Shown: in pieces, positions 1-6,329 of the stretch
How the letters are laid out: every line of letters begins with the position of its first letter
Numbering within the stretch: the first letter of the stretch is position 1
Virus record (IMG/VR): IMGVR_UViG_3300039002_000121
Location: 1-38,742 of that record
From: a virus
Length of the DNA stretch: 38,742 nucleotides
Strand: one strand, 5' to 3'
Position numbers and translations under genes: made by a program
Notes under the pieces: model-generated
Told to the model about the DNA's origin: nothing
Databases searched by the model: none
What the model saw: the letters and a program-made list of their open reading frames with translations, nothing else

Positions 1-815
1 CCGCCAGCCGGGACCAGCACGGCGCTCTGGAGCGCGGTGAGCACGAGGTCGAGCAGCTCGTCGAGCGAGGGCGCCGTCCGAGTAACGGTGAACTCGAAGC
101 GGTAGTCGCGCGAGTTCGGCTTCCGTGCGTTCTCCTCGAACTCGAGGACCTGGTTGTAGAAGCCGTCGAACTGGATGGCCTGCGGGAACATCTGCGAGAG
201 GTAGGTGATGCTGAAAATATTCTCCGTGTTATCGGAGAGAAGCATCGGCTCCCGCGTAAGAAGCATCAGGTTGTGCCAGGCCGCCATCTTGACGATGGCG
301 CCGTTGTCGTTCGGCGGCGAGTCGAGCGCGATGCCGTTCTGCGCAGCCGCGTCCTTTTCCTGCTGTGTGAGCTGACTTCCCCGCACGTCGATGTTCCCGG
401 TGTTGCCGGCGAACTCCATCGTGAGGATGTCGTTGTTCTGCCCGCGTGAGTTCGTGAAGTGAAAGAACACCGAACCCTCGCGCGTGTCTTTCTTGGTGAA
501 GCGCTTCGGCTGCTTGAAGCGAATGGTGTTCGGGTTGATGCCCATGATGACCTCCGGCTGGAGGCCAGTCCGCGCACCCTGGAAGAAGTCGCCGGCGACA
601 ACGTTCGCAAGTTGAGCCGCATTGAAGAACGCGTTCACCGCCGGACCGACGAGCGCTTGGAGCGGCCCCGGAGCCGGCCGGAAGCTCGTCGCCGCCTTCC
701 GTAGGCGGCTGGTGAAGACCATCGCGTTCCGGACGCCAGAGCTGTAGCTCACGGGGCGCGCCGCTTGCGCGAGCGCGTTGTTCAAGAGGACGTCGAGGTT
801 TGGTAGGGTGGCCAT
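1..815 (-). CDS. Putative baseplate/tail protein following the tape measure (3' end outside window)
   Basis: The frame opens with ATG at 815 and stays open to the left edge, giving about 271 residues of a truncated protein. The start overlaps the tape measure stop by one base (TAATG), so translation is probably coupled. Recognisable stretches include MATLPNLDVLLNNAL at the start, a beta-rich middle (EVIMGINPNTIRFKQ, then FFHFTNSRGQ), and FSITYLSQMFPQAIQFDG followed by FEFTVTRTAPSLDELLD. In contractile phages the gene after the tape measure usually encodes a baseplate hub or tail-completion protein, often with a LysM-like domain. That role is inferred from position and from the mixed beta composition. 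I do not recognise a precise family, and the C-terminus is not visible. Confidence 0.7.
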   Translation of the reverse strand, partial: MATLPNLDVLLNNALAQAARPVSYSSGVRNAMVFTSRLRKAATSFRPAPGPLQALVGPAVNAFFNAAQLANVVAGDFFQGARTGLQPEVIMGINPNTIRFKQPKRFTKKDTREGSVFFHFTNSRGQNNDILTMEFAGNTGNIDVRGSQLTQQEKDAAAQNGIALDSPPNDNGAIVKMAAWHNLMLLTREPMLLSDNTENIFSITYLSQMFPQAIQFDGFYNQVLEFEENARKPNSRDYRFEFTVTRTAPSLDELLDLVLTALQSAVLVPAG

Positions 816-2881
816 TAGTGCGGTGCCTCCCCGCGCGTGCTTTGCGGTTGCTTGAGCTCAAGCTTGAGGTCAAGGCCAAGAAAGCCCATGTCGACGTGAA
901 CGAGGCCGGTCTGCTGCTCAAGCATTTCGAGAGCTGCTCTCGGATTGAACCCGCCGCCACCGCTCAGCTGACCGCTGATTGTAGACGCAAGATTTGAACG
1001 GGCGACGTTGCGCTCGCTCGGCGAGAGGCCGCCGAAGGTTTTTTTGTAGTCCGCCATGATGCTGTCAGCATCCCGGAGTGCCGCCTTCCAAGCGCGGTCG
1101 CCTGCTTCGAGCACTTTCGCGCTCTCCCTATTGGCTGCGGCGACCGCTACCGGGTCTGCATTCGGTACTGCGGGCCCGTGTCCGCGGTGCCGGCCGTGAA
1201 AGACACCGCCACCCATGCCAGCCGCCTCGACGGCGCGCTCGATATTCTTGAACGCTTCCTTCGCGACGGGCATGAGCTCTCCGAAGGCTGCGTCGGATGC
1301 TTCATACGCCTCCTTGGCCGCTTTTTGCTTCTTCAGGCTGGTCGGGTCGCCGATAGCTGCGAGACCCTTCACCGTTGCATCGAAGCCCGTCAGGACGGCG
1401 GTAAGCATTGACGAGCCGATCTTTGCGAGCTCGACAAGGATCTTGCGCTGCACCTTCTCCCAAGCCGATTCTTCAGCACTCCGATGCTCGAAAGCTTCCT
1501 TGAGCTTGGTAGTTGGGTCCTTGATGCTGTCCGCAATGCTCGAGAAGTCCTTACCGCCGAACATCTGGTTGACGACCGCGCGCGCGCCTTCGAAACCGAG
1601 TGAAGGCGCAATCTTCTCGAGCGCAAAGATCTGCTCCTCGCGCGTCCCGCCACCGGTAACCTCCTGCGCAAGCCGTCCGAGCTCTTCGAACACACGGCCC
1701 GCCCCCTTGCCAGAGAGGCCTTCCTGCATCGCGACGATGCCTCCGACGCCTTCTGGCCCGCCCATTCGACGCGAGATCTCGGCCATGAGCCCTTCGCTGA
1801 GCCCGGTGATACCAGACGCTGCCGCCTGGACGCCGCGCATCGCTGCCGCGCCGACCGCTTCCGGGGCGGCGCCCTTCATCGCGCCGCCGGCGAGTGCGCC
1901 GTAGAGCTTCATGTACGCGCTTGAGAGGTCGCCCACACCCTGCCGCTGGACGCGGAGCGAGACCGCGCCCTGAGTCATCGAGTTCATGAGCCGTTCAATC
2001 GAAACGTGCGTTTGCTGTGCGACCCTGTCGAGGCTCATGAAGTCTCCGAGGAGCGCCTTTCGGTCAGTACCGCCCGCTTCGAAGACCTCGCCCATCATCT
2101 TAGCGATGGAGCCGGGAGCCATCTTGTTGAAGGTCTCGAGCGCGGTCGTTGCGCCCACGAGGTGCTTTCCAAAGCCAGTAACCTTATGGTCGATCTCGTC
2201 GAATACCTCAGCGCCGAGGCCGACCTCTCGGAAATGCTGCGCGACTGCAGCCAGCTCTTCGCCGGACGAGTTGAATCCTTCAACTAACCCGTCGATAGTA
2301 CCGCGGACCCCCTCGAACGCTCGCTGGCCTTGGCCGACCTGGTCGAAGATTCGCGCAATCCGGGTTGCGGCGGCATCAAACTCTTCAGACCGCTTCTTCC
2401 CGTACATCATGAGGCCAATGAGGCCACCTGCGCCGAAGGGCAGGTTGTTCATGATGCCTTGACCCATGCGCGACATCAGACCGGCCGGTTGCCCGCCGCC
2501 AGAGCCGGGCGTCCGGAATTCTTCAACCGTTTGCGCGCTCGCCGCGCGTTTTGCCTCCTCAGCTGCTTTACGCACCTCATCACGGTACTTCCGCCAGCCG
2601 TCGACCATCTTGTCGATGTTCTTGAGTGCAGTAGACGCGATGCCTTCCATCGTGAGCCCATGCAGCATTGACTGAAATTTCGAGAAATCAGCCGCGAGCT
2701 TCGATGTCTTACGCTCGACCTCCTCCATACCGCGCTTCGCCGTATCGACTGCTTTCTTCGTCGCGTCTGCCGCGCCAGTAACGTGTCTCGTCAGACGTTC
2801 GACGTTCCGCGACATCGCGTCGATCTGCCGGACGACCTCTTCCATACGGTAGGGGTCGAGGAGGTCGGTGATGTCAGCCAT
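815..2881 (-). CDS. Tail tape measure protein
   Basis: About 688 residues from ATG at 2881 (MADITDLLDP); an in-frame GTG lies three codons upstream. The first ~120 residues are charged and helical, suggesting coiled coil. They are followed by a Gly/Ala-rich central region with hydrophobic patches (for example FGAGGLIGLMMYG), then long helical segments. The gene directly follows the frameshifted tail chaperone pair, the diagnostic place for a tape measure protein, and overlaps it by eight bases. These proteins set tail length at roughly 1.5 angstroms per residue in known phages, so a tail near 100 nm would be expected; that is inference. Length and composition fit the family, and no enzymatic domain is visible. 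Confidence 0.85.
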   Translation of the reverse strand: MADITDLLDPYRMEEVVRQIDAMSRNVERLTRHVTGAADATKKAVDTAKRGMEEVERKTSKLAADFSKFQSMLHGLTMEGIASTALKNIDKMVDGWRKYRDEVRKAAEEAKRAASAQTVEEFRTPGSGGGQPAGLMSRMGQGIMNNLPFGAGGLIGLMMYGKKRSEEFDAAATRIARIFDQVGQGQRAFEGVRGTIDGLVEGFNSSGEELAAVAQHFREVGLGAEVFDEIDHKVTGFGKHLVGATTALETFNKMAPGSIAKMMGEVFEAGGTDRKALLGDFMSLDRVAQQTHVSIERLMNSMTQGAVSLRVQRQGVGDLSSAYMKLYGALAGGAMKGAAPEAVGAAAMRGVQAAASGITGLSEGLMAEISRRMGGPEGVGGIVAMQEGLSGKGAGRVFEELGRLAQEVTGGGTREEQIFALEKIAPSLGFEGARAVVNQMFGGKDFSSIADSIKDPTTKLKEAFEHRSAEESAWEKVQRKILVELAKIGSSMLTAVLTGFDATVKGLAAIGDPTSLKKQKAAKEAYEASDAAFGELMPVAKEAFKNIERAVEAAGMGGGVFHGRHRGHGPAVPNADPVAVAAANRESAKVLEAGDRAWKAALRDADSIMADYKKTFGGLSPSERNVARSNLASTISGQLSGGGGFNPRAALEMLEQQTGLVHVDMGFLGLDLKLELKQPQSTRGEAPH

Positions 2882-3659
2882 TACCGTCACTCTTCAGCGC
2901 GCGGCGGAACTTCTCGAGCTCCGCCTCGCCCGGCATCGGCATGTCGAGGTCGATGCGCTTGCGCTTGCCCTTGGGGAGCTCGCCGGCCTTCGTCGGGTCG
3001 ACCTCGGCGAGCTGTTCGCGCTCCTTCTGCTTCTCCTTCTCCTGGTCTTCGAGGAACTTCGGCTTCGACGTGACGTGCGCGACCGCCTTCGATTCGCCGC
3101 GCGGCTTCACACCGAGCGCCGCGAGCTGCTGCTGGACCTCTTCCGACTTCCAGTAGCTGTTCCGCTCGAGGTCCTTCAGGTCGCCCGTGAGGAGCGGGAC
3201 CATGTCCCCCGGCAGGTCCGACGCTTTGCCAGTCTTCAAGTACTGATGCAGTGCGCTCGAGAACGCGTCGAAGGTCTGGTCCTCGCTGGCTGCTTTGTCG
3301 CGCGCGTCGCGCTGCATCCGTTCGATGTAGTGCCGGATGACGTCCGGCTGCCCGGTCAGCATCGAGAGCGGAACGAACTTCGGGATGTCCGGGTCGTAAC
3401 CTTGCTGACGGTCCTCCTCTCGCTCCTTGTCCGTCTTCTTCCCGGCTACGTTCAGGCCGAGGAGCGCAATTAGGAGGTTCCGGAGCGTGTCGAGACGTGC
3501 CGACTCGATCTTCGCCTCGTCGGTCTCCCGGTCGCGAATGACTTTGAAATGGAAGAGCCATTGCTCCCAGTTCAGCTCGCGGACGCGGGGGTCGGTGAGC
3601 TGCCAGCCGGTTCTGGCAACGACGTATCCGACGACGCGCCAGTAGGGATCTTCTTCGAT
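2874..3659 (-). CDS. Tail assembly chaperone, -1 frameshift extension
   Basis: This frame has no convincing start of its own at its 5' end, yet it is protein-like throughout its overlap with the upstream gene. It begins with IEEDPYWRVVGYVVARTGWQ and continues with LNWEQWLFHFKVIRD. It would be reached by a -1 slip at CCCTTTA (3665-3659), giving a 439-residue fusion of 178 upstream codons plus 261 residues from here. The C-terminal half is highly charged (EKEKQKEREQL), typical of the extended chaperone form that binds the tape measure protein. An internal ATG at 3362 would give only 162 residues and would drop the conserved-looking overlap. This is the gpGT-type arrangement known from lambda and most long-tailed phages. 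Confidence 0.85.
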   Translation of the reverse strand: MEEDPYWRVVGYVVARTGWQLTDPRVRELNWEQWLFHFKVIRDRETDEAKIESARLDTLRNLLIALLGLNVAGKKTDKEREEDRQQGYDPDIPKFVPLSMLTGQPDVIRHYIERMQRDARDKAASEDQTFDAFSSALHQYLKTGKASDLPGDMVPLLTGDLKDLERNSYWKSEEVQQQLAALGVKPRGESKAVAHVTSKPKFLEDQEKEKQKEREQLAEVDPTKAGELPKGKRKRIDLDMPMPGEAELEKFRRALKSDGNG

Positions 3660-4192
3660 AAAGGGTCGAGCGCACCCAACGCTTCGTTCCGCTCGCGCTC
3701 GAGCCCGAGGTAGCAGTTGTAGAGGTACGCGATGACCGTCTCGTGGTTCTCAGGCTCCATCAGGTAGCGGAGCACTTCAGTCCGCCGCCAGTCTCGCTCG
3801 AAGAATTCGCTTCGCGTGATGAGGTGCTTGCTCACCTCTGGCAGGTCAGGTGGGATCTGGAAGAGCTCCTCGACCGGCTTCATCGACTTCTCGTCGCGTC
3901 CCATCGCTACGATGGCCGCGGCGACGGTTGGGGGCCGACGCGACTTCCCGAGCGCGTAGTAGTCCTCGCCTTGGATGAACTGGAGCGTCCAGGTCTCGTC
4001 TGCAGGGTCGAGCGTACGAAGCGTGTAGAACATACCAAACGCCGAGAAGGTACCTTGCTTGTGGCAACCCTTCAGCGCTTGGCTGTAGTCAGTGAGCATC
4101 GCGTCGCGCTTCGCGCGCGGGAGCTTCGCCCAGTTCACCCGCCCGGTTTCGTCAAGCTCGATTGCTGGTTCTGGTTTCTTGCTGTCGACCAT
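3572..4192 (-). CDS. Tail assembly chaperone, zero-frame short form
   Basis: 206 residues from ATG at 4192 (MVDSKKPEPAIELD). The core is an acidic alpha-helical protein. The last ~28 residues after the slip site are low-complexity Ser/Pro/Ala (ending SSPTPASAS), as expected of the part bypassed when ribosomes shift frame. The gene sits between the tube genes and the tape measure, where chaperones that coat the tape measure during tail assembly are found. Most ribosomes should make this short form and a minority the fused form. Only four bases separate it from the upstream tube-like gene. Sequence identity to any named family is not obvious by eye, so the assignment rests on gene order, the overlapping frame and the slippery site. 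Confidence 0.83.
   Translation of the reverse strand: MVDSKKPEPAIELDETGRVNWAKLPRAKRDAMLTDYSQALKGCHKQGTFSAFGMFYTLRTLDPADETWTLQFIQGEDYYALGKSRRPPTVAAAIVAMGRDEKSMKPVEELFQIPPDLPEVSKHLITRSEFFERDWRRTEVLRYLMEPENHETVIAYLYNCYLGLERERNEALGALDPLSKKIPTGASSDTSLPEPAGSSPTPASAS
3659..3665 (-). promoter_or_regulatory. Programmed -1 ribosomal frameshift site CCCTTTA
   Basis: On the minus strand the zero-frame codons read C CCT TTA, a perfect X_XXY_YYZ heptamer (X=C, Y=T, Z=A). After slippage the frame reads CCC TTT ATC and continues for 261 codons to the stop at 2874. The placement near the end of the first tail chaperone ORF is the expected one. A 6-bp stem (TGCCAG/CTGGCA, 3601-3618) lies about 40 nt downstream, further than typical stimulatory structures, so its role is uncertain. 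Confidence 0.85.
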
Positions 4193-4195
4193 GGT

Positions 4196-4783
4196 TCACC
4201 CCTGGACCTTGATGCGGTCGAGCCACACCAGCTGCGCGTTGACCCGGACGACGCGGTCGCTCTCCGTACTGACTTCGCGGCCGAGCGATTCGAAGAAGAC
4301 CGGCTTGTAGTTGTAGCGCTTCCCGCGACTGTTCAAGACACTGGTCGGCGCACGCCAAATCTCACGGAGCTGAAAGCCGGCGCGCTGGTCGGTGAGCTTC
4401 ACCAGCTCGAAGTCGGTGAACGCCTCTTCCATCAGGTCGGTGTAGAGGTCGAAGCGTGCGACGGAGAAGCTCTGCTCCGTCATCTCCTGCGGGACGAGGT
4501 CGGCGATCTCGCCGTGCGCGTCCTTGTCGACCTCGTACTCTTTCTCGACGTTGCGTGCTTGCCGGACCTCGGTCCGGAAGACCGCCCCGACGACGGAGCC
4601 GCGCGCCGTCCGAAGGGTGTAGGCGTGCGACAGCCGCGCGCGCGTCGATGGAAGGCCGTCCGGCCCGATGAGCGAGCCCGCGAGCAGGCTCACCGGCAGG
4701 CCGGTTCGGACGGCGATTTGGCCGAGCTGGTTGTTGAGGTCCCCGCGGATGTCGGGGATGCCTAGATTCGGTACGTTGACCAC
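4196..4783 (-). CDS. Second tail-tube-like protein (paralogue of the tube gene)
   Basis: 195 residues from GTG at 4783, chosen because GGAGG lies five bases upstream; the longer TTG start at 4795 would begin inside this ribosome site. The C-terminal half aligns by eye with the preceding tube protein: RFDLYTDLMEEAF versus RWDLYTDQIETIF, LREIWRAP versus LREVWTTP, and VNAQLVWLDRIKV versus VNAGGTLRYTRRDKI. In contractile phages, extra tube-fold proteins act as tube initiators or terminators at the baseplate or neck, or as a second tube component. Which of these applies here cannot be read from sequence. It lies between the tube gene and the tail chaperone. Confidence 0.72.
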   Translation of the reverse strand: MVNVPNLGIPDIRGDLNNQLGQIAVRTGLPVSLLAGSLIGPDGLPSTRARLSHAYTLRTARGSVVGAVFRTEVRQARNVEKEYEVDKDAHGEIADLVPQEMTEQSFSVARFDLYTDLMEEAFTDFELVKLTDQRAGFQLREIWRAPTSVLNSRGKRYNYKPVFFESLGREVSTESDRVVRVNAQLVWLDRIKVQG

Positions 4784-4805
4784 GGAAGCCTCCAAGGGCT
4801 CTCGC

Positions 4806-4839
4806 AGCCCGCTTCGGCGCTTCGCGCCTTCGCCGGGCT
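4806..4839. other. Compound hairpin in the gap between the two tube genes
   Basis: AGCCCG at 4806-4811 pairs with CGGGCT at 4834-4839. Inside it, GGCGC and GCGCC (4816-4820, 4824-4828) pair around a 3-base loop. No T-tract follows on either strand, so it looks more like an mRNA structure or attenuator than a classical terminator. Confidence 0.5.
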
Positions 4840-4848
4840 ACGGTAAGT

Positions 4849-4862
4849 CCCGCTTGCGCGGG
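4849..4862. other. Short GC-rich hairpin
   Basis: CCCGC at 4849-4853 and GCGGG at 4858-4862 form a 5-bp stem around TTGC. It is the second of three inverted repeats in the non-coding gap between the two tube genes. It could be part of a larger mRNA fold. Confidence 0.35.
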
Positions 4863-4915
4863 TGGTGCGGTCGCCTGTGTCGGTTCGGTTACTCGGTCGT
4901 CGTTCACCTCCTAGG

Positions 4916-4946
4916 CGAGCGCAGCGCGCGGAGCGCGCGAAGCTCG
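4916..4946. terminator. Long GC-rich hairpin immediately after the tube gene stop
   Basis: CGAGC (4916-4920) pairs with GCTCG (4942-4946), and GCGCGC (4924-4929) pairs with GCGCGC (4933-4938) around a 3-base loop. It begins two bases past the tube stop codon on the minus strand. There is no U-tract, so it may act as an mRNA 3'-end stabiliser or partial terminator rather than a rho-independent terminator. Confidence 0.45.
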
Positions 4947-4948
4947 TC

Positions 4949-5428
4949 CTAGACGGAGATCTTGTCGCGGCGCGTGTAGCGGAGGGTACCGCCCGCGTTG
5001 ACGGTGCGGTCGCCCTTCGCGTCGATGGTTCGGCTCGTGTCCTGCCACCATACGCCGCTGTAGATGCGGACGAAGTTGTTGAGCGCCCCCGGTGTGGTCC
5101 ACACCTCGCGGAGGCCGAAGCTGTCGAACTGGTTCGAGAGCATCGTGATGTCCTGCGCGACGCCGGTGAAAATGGTCTCGATCTGGTCGGTGTAGAGGTC
5201 CCACCGCCGGACGTCGATCTGCATGCCGGATACGTTGCCAGGCACGACCTCGAACGGCTCGCCGGGGTTGTGCGCGAACGGTCCGGTGACGGGGCCGAAC
5301 TCGTAGAGGTCGGTCAGCGTTCGGTTGATGCGCGGGTTCCACTCGTTCAGCGCGCCGGTAGTGAGCCCGTTCGAACGGATCACCATCGCATGGCTGAGAA
5401 GCGAGATAGTATTCGGAGGGGCGACCAT
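4949..5428 (-). CDS. Tail tube protein
   Basis: 159 residues from ATG at 5428 (MVAPPNTISLLSHAM). The size and beta-rich pattern fit the gp19/tube family of contractile tails, which forms the hexameric rings of the inner tube. It follows the sheath gene, with an HNH endonuclease gene between them, and precedes a paralogue and the chaperones, which is the canonical order. The C-terminal half (RRWDLYTDQIETIF, FGLREVWTTPG, GGTLRYTRRDKISV) is shared with the next gene. The stop is followed by a strong hairpin. As the main tube subunit it should be needed in many copies; the hairpin could raise its message level relative to the next gene, which is inference. Confidence 0.8.
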   Translation of the reverse strand: MVAPPNTISLLSHAMVIRSNGLTTGALNEWNPRINRTLTDLYEFGPVTGPFAHNPGEPFEVVPGNVSGMQIDVRRWDLYTDQIETIFTGVAQDITMLSNQFDSFGLREVWTTPGALNNFVRIYSGVWWQDTSRTIDAKGDRTVNAGGTLRYTRRDKISV

Positions 5429-5459
5429 CAGGAGCCTCCACGGCGGGAGGCTCGCCGGT

Positions 5460-6257
5460 TCAGCGCGCTCCCTTCTTCAGGTTGTCCGGCCCCCAGAGCG
5501 GCTGGAGGTTGGTGAAGCGACAGGCCTCGCGGCACTGGTCGGCGTTCGTAAGGTCGAACCACGCAAGCGGCGTAACGTGGTCGACGTGCCAGGCGCTCCC
5601 GTAGTTGTCCCAGCTCATCCCCGGCTGGAACCGCGCCTCGAGGTGCCTCGTCAGCTCTTCGAGCGTACAACCAAGGTCGCGGACGGCTGACGCGCCACGA
5701 CCGCGGTCTTCGCGTCCATCGAGCTGCGCACGAATCGCGTTCGCCAAGCGGCTGCGGAGCTGCAAGCCAATTCGGAACTGCGGGTCCGCCGCCCGTCTCT
5801 CGCTGCGCTGGCGATTGATGCGCGGCCGGCAGCGCTTGTCGGATTCCTTCTTGTTGGCGTAGTACCGCTCCGGATTGGCCTGGTTCCAAGAGGCGGCATT
5901 CGCGATGCGCTTGTCCTGATTCCGGTTGTAGTATCCAGCCGCGGCGACTGAGTCGCAGGTCTTGCAGCGCGAGCGGAAGCCCGACGGCGTGTTGGCATCG
6001 CGCGCGAAGAATTCGTCGGTGGCCGGCTTCGGCTCCTTGCAGGTTCCGCAAGTCAGCTTGCCATCGATGACGAGCTTCGGCGGACGGCCGGGCTTGTCGT
6101 GCGTCTTCCGGAGTTGTCCGCGCTCCCGGTCGTAGGCCTTGCGGCAGTCGCGACACCAGGAGTCGAGGCCGTCGCGCATCGCCTTGGCAGGCTTGAACAC
6201 CTCGGTCGTCGCGGGCTTCGGGAGTTTGCAACGCGCACAGAGCTTTTCGTTGGGCAT
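5460..6257 (-). CDS. HNH homing endonuclease with two zinc-finger repeats
   Basis: 265 residues from ATG at 6257. Two tandem Cys4 modules form the N-terminus: C7/C10 with C35/C38, and C70/C73 with C98/C101, each containing a CxxCxxPKP start. A basic linker follows, then a C-terminal HNH nuclease (SAWHVDHVTPL around residues 222-230, then FTNLQPLWGPDNLKKG near the end). Such phage HNH enzymes cut DNA site-specifically and spread themselves by homing. It is inserted between the sheath and tube genes, which would otherwise be adjacent. The GGAG before the ATG touches the start codon, so initiation may be weak. It is a free-standing gene, with no intron or intein evident. Confidence 0.88.
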   Translation of the reverse strand: MPNEKLCARCKLPKPATTEVFKPAKAMRDGLDSWCRDCRKAYDRERGQLRKTHDKPGRPPKLVIDGKLTCGTCKEPKPATDEFFARDANTPSGFRSRCKTCDSVAAAGYYNRNQDKRIANAASWNQANPERYYANKKESDKRCRPRINRQRSERRAADPQFRIGLQLRSRLANAIRAQLDGREDRGRGASAVRDLGCTLEELTRHLEARFQPGMSWDNYGSAWHVDHVTPLAWFDLTNADQCREACRFTNLQPLWGPDNLKKGAR

Positions 6258-6329
6258 CTCCGATGCTCAACATGGCCGGCTCTGTCTTGCAAGTCATTTC
6301 CACTGTTTTTGCTCCGAACGTCGAAAAGT

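Noticed and set aside
2887-3675. Alternative 262-codon minus-strand frame across the chaperone region
   Set aside because: Arg/Pro-rich and low-complexity; the competing -1 frame is protein-like and linked to a slippery site.
4362-4907. Minus-strand GTG frame beginning next to an AGGAGG in the tube gap
   Set aside because: The AGGAGG abuts the GTG with no spacing, and the frame soon becomes an out-of-frame reading of the tube-like gene.
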